A stretch of 64,000 nt of DNA, taken from the NCBI GenBank assembly GCA_001986395.2, contig MQVO02000067.1, forward strand, positions 1-64,000, given 5' to 3'. Positions 1-11,605 of this stretch are shown in pieces; the stretch's first letter is position 1; the number at the start of each line of letters is the position of its first letter. The notes below the pieces were generated by a model. It saw only the letters and a list, made by a program, of their open reading frames with translations, made no database searches and was not told the origin of the DNA. Position numbers and translations under genes: made by a program. Source of the stretch: Irpex lacteus (taxonomy: Eukaryota > Basidiomycota > Agaricomycetes > Polyporales > Irpicaceae).

Positions 1-3000
1 CGTGAAATATGCGGCCAGCTCCAGACTTCGGCGCACATTATCGGGATCCGCTTGGGCAATGCGCCTTCGCTCTAGCTCTATGGAGACACCGAGAAGGTAC
101 TCGCGAGCTAATGTAACGGTGTCACGCCACTGATTCAGAAGGTCTTAATACTCGTTGCAAACACGAGAATAGAATGAACGCACCTCTTTCGCTTCTGTAT
201 CGGATGAGACGGGCACAAGGAGAAGGGAGTGCAGGGCGGAACGGAAAGCCGTCTGAGCTTCAGGCAGCTTGTTGCTCGAAACGGCCCGAAACCGTCAGAA
301 AGTTCTGAGCGAACTGAGGTCAGCGATCGCACAGCCACTGGTAGAACACGACTAGGTGCTGATTCTGAGGGGTTCCGTCGGATATGAAGCTGCAAGGGAG
401 GGAGGGAAGCGAAAGGTGATAGGTATGCATGGGCAGCACGATAGGTCGAGAGGAACAGTGGCTTGAGCTCGGCGAAATTGACAACGCCAAATTGACGGTG
501 CAGCAGCTGTATGGATAACATTCAGAAGAACCCAAATGCTCATTCAGACGTTGACGAACCTGCATCGCGGTCTCATAGGAGCCAGCCGCGATATGATCTC
601 CAGCGAAAGGTGAGTTGCGCGTCCAGAGCTCTACTTCGCTGACGCCCGCATTAGCACCAGCTCCCAGGTCACCGTCCTCGACAACTTCTGCTTCCTCTTC
701 CGCCTCCTCTTGAGCTTTCTCTCCTCCAGCATCGAGATCCCACCCGTCTTCATCTGGCTCGAGACCTTCGTCTTCTTCTTCCTTAGCCCACGCATCAAGA
801 GCTGAGGATGCGGCAGCTCCGGAAGCGTCAAGGCCATTGACATAGGGTACATCGCCACCGTTCTCCAGATTACCATTGGCAAGAGCACGATCGAAGAAGC
901 TTTCACCTGTCGATATTGAGGGCCAGTTGGAGTCGGTAGTTGTCGTGATGACGGGGGGTGGCCGCAAGGTCGATGTACCAAAGACAGGCACGTCATCGAC
1001 GTCTGCTTCACTCAATCCTGCAGCTTCGAGGATCTCCAGTGCGATATCGTCCAGCCCATTAGTTTTGGCAGTAAGATAGGCCAAAGGATCTGCTGAAGCT
1101 TTAGCGCACGGCGAAGCATGAAATATGACCGCACGTACACATGCCGACATCCTTCAGCACAGCGATACGGCCTAGAATATCTCCAGCATAGAGAGCATTA
1201 TGGAATCGCGACATAGGGTCACCGCGAGCATCAGCTATCTTCTGCATCTTAGAGAGCTTGTCGGTGCTGCCTGTGGCGAGATATAAGAAAGAAAGCGGTC
1301 AAAGTTCTTCGTCTGTTGTATACGCCTTCTCGAGCGATCTGGATGACGAGATCAGAAACTGCCACGTCTGCGATATGACGTGCTGTACCTTATGGTTACC
1401 CCTGTTTCAAGGCTTGTTGTGCCAGACGTTCCCAGCACTCTGGTCGATCAATCGTCCTCGCTGTCTCTAAGCGCAACGTCCAGGTTCCCGCATTCGATAG
1501 CCAGATCGAAGCGAGTGTTTTTGTCTTGCACAAAATGGCAGAGCAATCTGACAAACGCATGAGTTGACCTTCAAGACCGTGATTGAAAACCGAGACTTGT
1601 ACCTCTGGGAAGCCTTTCTGCTGAAGATATGCTATGATGCTTTGTCCAAGAAGGTTCGACGTTCGAATGATGTACAACATTTCTTCATAATTATTTCCGT
1701 AAAAGTGCAAGTTTGAACCGATATTCTGTAGGGTCGATAGTGATAGTCCCTGGGACGAGCCGATCGATCAAGGCAGTGAACGGTCTTCCCCTTGACGCGC
1801 GTAAGATATACAGGGTTGTCGAGAGTACAAATCACGCCGTGATCTCTGAGTGGATTTTAAGTGTCTGTTGGTTGGATCGTCTCGATATAAGAACTCACCC
1901 TTGGGCCAGACAATACTTGATATGATTGAGAGTAGAGTAGACGAAAACTCCTGCGTCATCCCAAGCACCCGACTTGATGCGAATGGTCTCGTGGATAAGA
2001 GTGTGCTGTGAGAAGTTCTTGTTGGCGATAGTGATTGCTGTGTTGAAGTAGTTAACAACGGAAAGCAAGACATAGTGAGGACGAGCATACGCACTGTGCT
2101 TGCTCAACAAGGCCACTAGAGAACCATCTGCACTCCAGACAACGTACTTCACCGGTGGTGTAGTGATTTCCGCGATAGTTTTCTGCTGCTGGATGTCGTA
2201 AAGAACGACTGAGGTGGGAGAGCTTAGGATGAGGCTGGCAGTACCACCGTAGAAGATGTCGTTTGTTTGTACAGGTGGCTTGATAGACTTCACAAACCGA
2301 GTTGGACAAGTCACGAACTTCGATGAGCTACAAATGAAGTCAGTCGCGATGTCTCTCGAAACTTGAGTCCGGCTCACCTGACTAGTTTTATTCAAGACAG
2401 CAAAACGATTACGCGCGACGAAGATAGCAGCTTGACCACTCCCCCGCTTTCCCTCGGTCGATGAGTCCTTCACCTCACCGACGGCGTCTTTGGGCAAGGC
2501 AGTCAACTCGAAAAGACCATTGTCGGACGAGATAGTTAAAACAACCGCACGCTCCGCGGGATTGTAGCTCAACGTGCGAGGAGGTACGTAGGGGCTACCA
2601 AATTTGCGCACGCTAAGGAGGCCGATATCCGAGCCAGTGTTGATGTCATAAGAGCGTACGTATTTGTCCCGCACATAGTAGACCACATCGCCATGTACGG
2701 CAAAGGCGGGACGCTCGCGCTCTAGTTTAAAGACGATGAGGCCGTTATCGTGTCCTTAGGTTCATTACCATGTAAGCGACAGTACCCTTCGGGAATCAAG
2801 TCGACACTTACCGGCGGCAAATAGGTTCAGTTCAGGATGCGCTGCAAGAACCCAGAAGCGATCATGCTCCCTACGGAATGTCTGCACCGCGGACCTCTTC
2901 GTCAGGTCCCATACACGAACGGTCTTATCCTCTCCACAAGAGACAATCAACTCGTGCTTCGAATGGAAAAGCGCAGTAGAGACGTTGTTGAAGTGACCTC

Positions 3001-3934
3001 TGCAGGAGTCGACTTCCCAGGCCTTAGTTTCGCTCATCCTCCATATCTTGATCTGTCTATCGTCCGATGCGGAGACAATCAACGGTAGTGTGGGGTGGAA
3101 TGCTGCGTAATTGACTCCACGGTCGTGGCCCTCAAGAACGTACTTCACAGTTGAGAAGTTGTCAAAACTGTCGAAAGTACCTGGGGCGCTGTTGGGAGTG
3201 TTCTTGCGTAGACCAGATATGTCCCACACTCGAACAGTTTGGTCCTGGGAGGCGGAAACGATGAGATCCTCCTTGGGGTGGAATTGTGCTGACATCACGT
3301 AGTGAGAGTGTCCAGGGAGAATGGCGATACAATTTCTGGAAGTACTGTTCCAAATACGAATGGTTTGGTCATCTGAACACGAGAGCTGTATGCTGTGGAC
3401 TTGTATCAGTAGTCGTAAACGAAGTGCAAACAACGTACAATCCATGGCATCTCGTGATGAAACTGAACCGTTCGCACAAAGTCCAAGTGGCCATGCAGTG
3501 TATATAAGCAACGTCTGTTTTGAGGTCGGATGTCTATACCGCGTCAGTTATAGCCAACGATGTGGTCAGGGCATGGTCAGACATACCCCAGACTTTGATC
3601 TTGTAGTCGTCACCTCCAGTAGCGAGCAACGCCCTGGTCGGATGGATCGCAATAGCTCGTACAGGCCCTTGATGAGAGTCAACAACAGATCTTGGATGAC
3701 ACACTAGCAGCACACGCACCTTCATGTTCCTCGAATCTATCTACGAGCACCCCCATACGATAGTTCCATAACTGCACGCTGCCGTTGTGAAGGGATGCCG
3801 CTAGCAGAGGTTGTGTCGGATGAAAAGCCAATCCTAAGAAACGAGAGTGTGAGATACGTCGCTCATTACTCTTTTGCGCGGGATATATGCGCACCCTTCA
3901 CGCGATTGCTTTTCGACTCGAATTTCGTTAGCAT
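1..3934 (-). CDS. COP1: coatomer subunit alpha (COPI coat), C-terminus off left edge
   Basis: This is the alpha subunit of the COPI coat, which forms Golgi-to-ER and intra-Golgi vesicles. The start is ATG at 3934-3932 ([11 protein letters not shown]), spliced at 3895/3833 to [16 protein letters not shown]-terminal WD40 repeats follow (KIKVW, IRIWN, VRVWD, IKIW), then the conserved middle part ([59 protein letters not shown]). The C-terminal domain begins near 1060 ([12 protein letters not shown]) and the gene leaves the window at [15 protein letters not shown]. At least six introns are visible. Between about 1296 and 1750 the conserved reading frame is broken by several single-base changes, mostly insertions. 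Because the subunit is normally essential and both flanks are intact, I infer sequence error rather than a dead gene. The identification itself is secure. Confidence 0.95.
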
Positions 3935-4396
3935 GACCGACATCTTGGAGGATATTCCACTGGATTGATGCCCCCTGCCGCGTTTATTTTGTGAATCCCG
4001 GTACCGTAACGGTCTCCAGAGACAAGGAGAGGCTCAGATGCGAGTGTGGTGGACGTCGGATGCCCAGCTGGTTGTAAGGTAAGTTATAGGATCAGCAACA
4101 CCGACGTGGCTCACGTAGTTTCAGGAATTAGACGCCTGACAACGGTGAGTATCAGCACCCGTGATAAGGGAACATTGTAAAGGTAAGTAAATGATATCAA
4201 CAACTAATGTATGAGATGATAGCTTTCAATAGAAAAGTGTAGTGTCCGTGCGCTTCCTTGCGTTACTTATACGTGTTCCAAGTCAATCAACTCAACTACC
4301 TTCCGCCAATAGCTGACCTACGTTGACTGGCTTGCGCTGCGGTTTCGTGTACCTGCAAGCAAGGGTACGTGTCGAAGAAGCTCACAATAACTCTTT
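3935..4396. promoter_or_regulatory. divergent intergenic region between coatomer alpha and nuclease
   Basis: These 462 bp separate the start codons of two divergently transcribed genes, so both promoters must lie here. I see no clear TATA box or other named element. Confidence 0.4.
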
Positions 4397-6530
4397 ATGG
4401 GAGTTCTCGGTCTCAATCCTTTCCTACAGAAAGCTTGGTATGTCAAAACTGGAAGGCACCTATCGATTTTGCGTACTGAAGCATGGCAAAGTCCACATGT
4501 ATTTAAGAGCTTTCCAAATCGTTTCAAGGACCTCCAGGGCAAAAGGATTATATTGTGAGTAACTCTTGAATTGGATGGTGCCACGAATGCTTCACGTACT
4601 TTCCTTCATAGCGACGGAACCCTCATAACTCAACGCCTTCATTTTGCACAGACGCCACATCCTTACAGACATGTTTTTGGATGGTACCGGCATTATTCAA
4701 GAGCTCAACGAATCTTCTGTCACTGCAATTTGTATCTTCGACGGCAAGGGTAGGAACGCAGCAAAGCAGAGGGAGGTACGTGCCATGTAGTTGTTTCTAT
4801 CATGTTTCTCAATCCACTACAGGTAGAGCGTAGACGGGAGACGCGTAGGACTATGGCCTCTCGGGGCTTTCTCGAGAAGCGGAGACTTGTACGGCTACGA
4901 AGATTACTGCCATTGGTTCAAGCTCTCAACGGTCTTAATGGAGAGGCAAAGATGGCTGTGACAGAAGAACTTCGCTCAGTCCTGCAAGAGGCTTCCAGCG
5001 TCACCCAAGCAGCTCCGAGCCCGGAACGATCTTCCACGGAGTCATGGTCTGTGTTAGAAGACATTTCACCACCACTAGTATATTTCTCCATTTCATTGAC
5101 ACCTATTCAGTGCACGTGCTCACGTTTATGGCACTTGTAGGAAGCAAACTCACCGGAAACAATCAATGATCGCGTCGGCGTTGCGGCACAATCACCTCAA
5201 ACTCTTGCTGAGGACGGCAGTCACCTTGATCCACTCGCAATACGGGACAGGGATCTCGAGCACCCTGATCAAGGGGCGAATAAGGATGTGCCGGCCATAC
5301 CTGCAGAACATGATATTCCAGGGGGCGGGAACGTACCTGATCCCGCTGAGGATGGCAGTCAACTTGACCCACTTGGTATACAGCGCAGGGGTCTCGAACA
5401 TCCCGGTCACGGGGCGAATGAGGACGTGCTGGCTACACCTACGGAACACACTACTCCAGGGGGCGAAGACGTATCTGATCCCGTGGATGTTAAGGAGGGC
5501 CAGCAAACTGAGCTGCCTCCCGTTCAGCAGCCAAGCTTCTCTGTAGGCAGCATTAAGAGTGTCTTAACCAATCTCTACACTGCATTCAAGGACAGTCTTG
5601 GGAAATTAGCCTCTATTTCACGATCAGATTCGCTGCCGACACCGATCTCAGATGATGAAGCCGAAGATGGACAAGCTTTCTATACAATCTCCAAAGCGCA
5701 GCAAGAGCTCACAGATGCTGAGGAGACTTTCTGGCAGCATCTCTGCGAGGTGGATTCCGTGGCCCCAGACGCTATTGAGTCTGCAGCGCTGTCGCTGCTT
5801 GAGAAGAGTTCCATTCTCGTGGAGTCGTACGAAAGACGTACTCAAGCACCGACGACGGCTACCTACGAACAAAGCAAAGAAATTCTGCGAGCGATGGGAA
5901 TTCCATGCATAGAAACGGATGGCCCTTATGAAGCAGAAGCCGGTAGCAGCGGCCATGGTCCTCCAAGGGAAAGCCGACTATGTCGCCAGCGAGGACACCG
6001 TAAGATTTTGATGATATGTCACGCTGTCGAGACTAATTCATCAATAGGATGTTCTTGTGTATGGTGCACCATTGATCCGTGGAACATCAACTAAAGCAGA
6101 GCCGTTGGTGACCGTTTCGGGTGTTGACATTTGGAAAAACCTTCAACTAGATCAACGTCAGTTTATCGACTTCGCACTGTTACTAGGCACCGACTTCTCC
6201 CAGAGAATCAAGAACATCGGTCCCGCACGAGCGTTGAAATTTATTCGGGAACATGGTAGCATTGAACGAATTGTCGAGCGCGAAACACAATATCCTCCAC
6301 GTTTACCTATTGTGCCGTATCTACATCAGGTCGCCGTCGCCAGACTTGTCTTTCGAACCCTCCCCCCAGTGCCGACTGATGAACTGACGCCATTGCCTGT
6401 CGACGAAGCCGCTGTTGACGAGGTTATGCACAGATACGATCTGTCGGGAGCACTCGCAAACGAGCAGCAATGCGCAACCGTCCCTTCGTTGGATGGTAAC
6501 TATTTCAACGATAGTCCTTCCTCACTATAG
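4397..6530 (+). CDS. XPG/FEN1-family structure-specific nuclease (PIN-like fold)
   Basis: This is a flap or structure-specific endonuclease of the Rad2/XPG/FEN1 superfamily. Exon 1 starts at 4397 (MGVLGLNPFLQKAW) and ends at 4554; exon 2 starts at 4612. The acidic metal-binding residues of the family are present: D in RIIFDGT, D in ICIFDGKG, E/E in GPYEAEA, D/D in ASEDTDVL and D in LLLGTDF. The N region (4397-4900) and I region (from about 5860) are separated by a long low-complexity linker, as in XPG/Rad2 and unlike compact FEN1. The linker carries a 46-residue tandem repeat. The total length is below canonical Rad2, so I do not assign it to Rad2, FEN1 or GEN1. Two single-base insertions break the frame, near 4691 (before IIQELNE) and near 5942 (inside EAEAVAAAM); both restore conserved sequence if read as errors. 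Confidence 0.85.
5207..5482 (+). repeat. 138-bp in-frame tandem repeat in nuclease linker
   Basis: Two imperfect copies with a period of 138 bp (46 codons) lie inside the XPG-like gene. Each contains the block EDGS(H/Q)LDPL, then LEHP and GAN(K/E)DV. Because the period is a multiple of three, the duplication keeps the reading frame. Confidence 0.8.
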
Positions 6531-6950
6531 ACGATGCTTTAATTCCTTACCGTCGACTCTATCATCTCCTTTGTTGCTCCTGTACATGAACCTCAAATAT
6601 CATGTGCTTCGCGACAGCGGTGAATCCTCGGCGAACGTGTGCTCTCCTCGGATTCGGGGTGTGAATTTCGTACCGACACAGGCACTACAGTACGTTATAT
6701 ATCAAGCGTCGCACATCGTCCTCGACCCGAATTTGACGCCTCCTAACTGCGAAGTCAATCGACTTCAGGAACTACGATTTTTCCTCCCTCTGCGATCTCA
6801 CGGCCCGTTTCCCTGTACAGTCCGACGGTCATATGACGGCGGTCACCTGGCGGGCGAGGGCGCAGAATTCCACGTCGAAGCGTACTGGCTAGAGTCGCTC
6901 TTCGTATAAGATGCTGGTGCTGTGGCCTGTAGGATTGCACATAATTCGAG
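6531..6950. other. intergenic, nuclease 3' side to esterase start
   Basis: These 420 bp hold the 3' end of the nuclease transcript and the esterase promoter. A TATATA-like stretch (GTTATATATC) occurs near 6693. I see no supported coding sequence. Confidence 0.3.
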
Positions 6951-9276
6951 ATGGCTGTGCTGCGTTCTCTCCTCCTTTTTGCGACAGGCCTCGTGGGACG
7001 CGCAGAAAGCGCGACTCAAGCAGCTGTTCTATCGAGGCCAGACGTCACACTTCTTCTGTTTAACGACCTGGATCGTGAGTGTACCCGCCATCTATTAGAA
7101 CATAGCTGATACAGCAGGTATTTCAGGTTCAACCGCTAGCACTCACCAGTCTCTGCTACTGCTCAATACGCGAAGCAATAGTGCAACAGCCCAAAGCGCA
7201 TGCGCCACCTTACACGAGAATCTGCTGCCAAGTAATGCGAGTGTCCTCGGTGCTGACGTTGTACATTTGTTGCAGTATCAAATCTACCAAAAGCATTTCC
7301 CTGAAGGACAAAAGTTCTGGATTGCATCTGAAGGCTCAGCTTGTCGCACCGTGAGCAGCGACGGCTCTGCCAGTGTGGGCACATCACCCTGCCACGCGAT
7401 CCTCCCCGCATTATGCACTCAGAGTGCAGCTCTGGGAACTGAGCCAACAGCACAAAACCAAATCTCAGTCGCGTCTCAGGGGCTTACCGTTACCGGGTAA
7501 GACACCCTCACACTATAAATTTTGCTCAGGGTACTGAATCATAGATAATATCGAAGATTTCGCGACCAGCGAGCCTTTCGGTTCTATGGAATACCGTACG
7601 CCAATCCTCCCGCCCGTTGGACGTACCCAACTGCATATAGTGGACCTAAGAGTATCAACGCGACGAAATTTGGAGCTGCGTGTGTCCAAGCTGGAAGCAC
7701 TGGGACGAGCGAGGACTGTCTCTTCCTGAACATTGTCACTCCGTTCATCCCTCATTCCACATCACCCTCGAAGTCTGCCCTCAAGCCGGTGATGTTCTGG
7801 ATCCACGGCGGAGCGTTCACCGGCGGAACTGGTGCCGACTCGACGTTCGAAGGAGGCAACCTTGTCTCTCGAGGCGATGTCGTTCTCGTCACGACCAACT
7901 ATCGTCTCTCGACACTGGGATTTCTCGCGCTAAGTGACGGTAAAACGAACGGCAACTTCGGGCTTGCCGATATCGTTGCTGCTTTGGACTGGGTCAATCA
8001 ACATATTTCAGCTTTCGGCGGAGATCCTAGCCGTATTACGATCTTCGGGCAATCTGCAGGTGCTGCCGCTGTCCGTGGCTTGTTGCAGTCTCCTAAGGCG
8101 ATTGGGAAATATGCCGCAGCAATTCAGATGAGCAATCTCGCTGGGTCGGCGTACGGTACCACCTATTCGAACTACTACACGATCGACGAGGAGGTTGCCG
8201 CTGTAGCTCGCAACATATTGCAGCAGACTAACTGCAATAAGCAGTCTAACGCGGAGACTCTCGCCTGCCTCAGGAACGTAGACGCAAACACGCTAGTCAA
8301 CATGGGGACTGTTGCGAGGTAAGTTGCGTGTGTATACACCGTTGTACCTCCCTCACCGTACCAGCAGGTTCCTTGTTGTTGACGGAACGTTCATTCAACA
8401 TCCATTCCTACCTCTAGATGGCTCGGCCAAAATCGCTAATGTGCATGCCATGATAGGTCTCATGCGTGACGACGGCGCTGCTTTCATGTCTACACCAGTG
8501 AGTATCGTCGTACGTTTACCTCTACTGCCTCTGCCTAACATATCGCAGAAAAATGACGATGTCGCGGCAGCAGTCCAATCTGTCGGATTACCTCCGGTGA
8601 TTGCGAACAGTACGCTTTTCCCAGTAGCCAACGGTGCTATCAATGCGACGGAGAACGTCTTCAACGTAACCGCAAGGGCTACTACGGACGCACTCTTCCG
8701 TTGCCTAGATCAAGCTTCTGCATTTTCTGCCATAAAGCATAACTTGTTCAAGGATGTTTGGTTCTACGAGTTCAATAGGAGTTACCAGACACCCGGCTTT
8801 GATCCGAATGCACCTCACTGTGATGCGCCTGTCGATGCAGATCATCCGGCTGGCAATCCCGATGGCGAGTACTACAAGTAAGTGGCTCCATCTTCGAATT
8901 ATCGACTTCACTAAATACCTCCCTGCGTTCAAATACTAGATGTCATAGCGGCGAGCTCTACTACGTCTTCGGTTCCCTCCCTTCCAACCTCCCTTACCGC
9001 GATGCAAACGACCTACCATTCACACAGCTCAGTCTCGACACCTGGACCTCATTCGCCCGGACATTCAACCCAAACCCTGATCCGGCGTTTCTCACCGCTA
9101 GAGGATTCTCAGACTCGGCGAAGCTCTTCGCATCTCAGCCCAAGTGGGACGCTGTGACGAGCCAGAATATTAACAAGTCGCCGGTGAGACAGTTGCAGAT
9201 ATCGAGCTTTATGACCGCGTTCCGCGACCAGGATCAGTGCGACTTCCTGAATTATCCGTTGTCGTTCTGGGGATAG
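6951..9276 (+). CDS. secreted type-B carboxylesterase (cholinesterase family)
   Basis: This is an alpha/beta-hydrolase that cleaves carboxylic esters. It starts at 6951 with a hydrophobic signal peptide (LRSLLLFATGLVGRAESA). Six exons fit: 6951-7074, 7118-7496, 7557-8318, 8368-8497, 8549-8877 and 8940-9276. The catalytic serine lies in FGQSAG (about 8050). The family signature EDCLFLN is near 7717 and the oxyanion region is FWIHGGAF. The histidine is probably in CHSGELYYVFG at the start of exon 6, and the acid in MRDDGA. About 170 residues precede the esterase domain and contain paired cysteines (SACATL, SACRTV, SPCHA, ALCTQ). Similar extensions occur in Agaricomycete esterases. The substrate cannot be inferred. 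Confidence 0.9.
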
Positions 9277-9903
9277 TGTGGGTGGGTGGAGGGGGTAGTC
9301 GGATGGTTGTGAGGTTTTGTGTTATCCCAGTCGCTGTGCGCCAGGTCAGGCTACGCATATGAAATGATATCCACGGTTACACTTGTCTCCGCGTTCTGTG
9401 TATAGCTCAGGTTCAAGTAATGGGGCAAAATCTGCACAGTACCGCATGTCACATAAGGAATTAATATGGCTGTCGTCGAATCGCGGCTGGAAGAGGCGAC
9501 ATAGAAGCTGATTCTATAAACAACTTCCGTAGAGTACACATACGTGAAATCTACTGGCACGGCTGTGCACATACTAGAAACATCTACAATAATGACAGTA
9601 CTGCCCAAAGTCCGTATCGTTTGGTATATCTTGTCAGTGGTATCCTTTCGTACTTTCCAAATCCTGATGTGCAAACGATTGAATATATGTGCCGGCTTGA
9701 AAAGAATGTAATATACGCGTGTGTCCGCGTGTGTAAGGTCCTCAGAAACTCGATGCAAATGAATGTTCTGTCGTGAAAATCATCAGTCATGAGTCATTTT
9801 CCAGAAAGCTCGGGTGATATATATACATTTGGTCCATGCCTATCTCCTCCCACCATGCTACCCCAGTGCAACATACGTCGCATTTTGATGGCCTCCAACC
9901 ACT
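9277..9903. other. convergent 3' intergenic region
   Basis: This separates the esterase (plus) from a membrane protein gene (minus), so it holds two transcript ends. A minus-strand open frame of 135 codons (9351-9758) has no recognisable domain, and I do not call it a gene. Confidence 0.3.
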
Positions 9904-11605
9904 CTAGTAGGGTGGCCGCTTGAAATCGGCGCTGATTTCCGGATCCTCAAGGTCACCCGACCTGCGCTTATGCTCGATAGTCATATCCGACTCATGGTCG
10001 CCTTCTGTGACCGCAAAGGTGTCCATCTGGAGCGTCGAATTTATTAGTCAACATCGTCTGTACAGGTAAAATAGACATACTTGGACATGTACGCCATCAG
10101 ATATCTTCCTCACGTGTGGTACTGTGATGTTCTGGTTCCTGCTAGCTACTTGAGCATTTGCATTGGAGCGGAAAGCAATTTGTGAATGCGCGGGTCCGGA
10201 GGAGCTACATAGCAAACCATGTTTAGCTTCACTGCACCGTTTGTTCAGATGAGAGAGCGCTTACAAAACTTCTGGGCCATTGTTAGACCAGTTCTGTAGA
10301 CGTCGGACGGCACGGCACGCCACGATCTGTGGCAGAAGGGAATACAAGGTCATCGGATGAGGATGTTGTTTTCCCCGATACTTTGCGGAAGAAGCGAGCG
10401 TACCGTGGATGCGATGGCAGCGGGGACGTTGAAGACAACACTCATAATGGCGTTGAGGTTCAACACCATGAACACCGTCGCAATCAAGTTTGCGATGAAT
10501 CTGTCCGCCACGCTGTCAGTCCTCCCTGTTCGAGCGCGCTAGAGACCAGGTGCTCACGCAATGAAAAAGTAAATCAAGCCGTCCTTGAACAACATGTTCA
10601 TGAGCTGCGAGCGTTGTGCGCCAGGCTTGCGAAGCTTGACGGAGGTAAGGATGAGGATGATGAGATCGAAGCACATGGAATAAATGAAGGTAGCTGCGAG
10701 AATTGTCGTATTGGTGTGTGTGATGGCACATCCTTGGCCAGGGATCCATTGGGCCTTTAAAAGGATACCTGGATTGAGACACAATGCATAGTCAGCCCAC
10801 ATTAAGAACCGTGGATTCCGAGAATCTTTACCTTGAAGGATGAGCACCCAATGTCCGATGATGATAATGACAATCGGGATGACAACATACAGAGCTTGTG
10901 ACCACAAAGCCATTCTACAGAAGCCAAGTTTCAACGAACTCTATCCAGAATAGTGTCAGGACTGCTTACGTTCGAATAGCAAGGTTGATGCTAGCAAGCC
11001 CGACTGCTCCATCTCCCGCTAACTGGTCGAAGGTGTACAATGCTTGACAGTTTATTTCCCTACGTTCTTGTCAGCATACTTGAGTCCCTTTGCAGCGTTG
11101 GAAAATGTTCTCACGTCTTAGCGTCCAGTGCGATGAGACTACATAATAGACCAATATTATCAGCACGTTCTCTATAAAAATATAGAGGACATATAAACTT
11201 ACATTCCAATCATAGCAAAGAACAAAAAGTATCTGTCTAAGAAATAGAATATCTATGACGGCGTTCATCAGATGTGAATCCATCATGACTCAAATCTTTG
11301 ACCCTACCATCGGCCAAGCAAACTTCCTCTTTCCGGTCATGAACGACCAATCAAAGTCAAGCGAAGTGACAAACTCCCAGCTGCATCGTTCACCAACACG
11401 CCATGTCAGCATATAGATAACGTATTTTACGATCGCTGTGACGGTGAACGCACAAGTATACACCGGCAAGCGCATGCATGAGCTTTGCGAATGCATCTGG
11501 ATAGACAGATGGAAATATTTTTGTAAGTCTCAAGCTCCTACGAGGATAGAATAGTTGCGTACCGGCATCCAGAGCCAGTTCTGTCATGCTTGTCCAATCC
11601 GGCAT
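9904..11605 (-). CDS. multi-pass membrane protein, Agaricomycete family, copy 1
   Basis: This is an integral membrane protein of unknown function with about seven hydrophobic segments. I choose the start at 11605 (MPDWTSMTELALDAG) by comparison with its paralog at 15233 (MVDWQSQTEIIHDSG). Conserved blocks in order are FAKLMHALAGVYL, WEFVTSLDFDWSF, GKRKFAWPM, GHWVLILQG, GILLKAQWIPGQGC, LAATFIYSMCFDLIIL and FKDGLIYFFIA. It ends in a charged cytosolic-type tail finishing FKRPPY and stops at 9904. The gene is split by many short introns, about nine judging from the paralog. I recognise the family from basidiomycete genomes, but it has no assigned role that I can name. Confidence 0.75.

Noticed and set aside
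9351..9758. 135-codon minus-strand open frame after the esterase gene.
   Set aside because: No motif, start context or splice partner; it lies in a convergent 3' region and fits chance.
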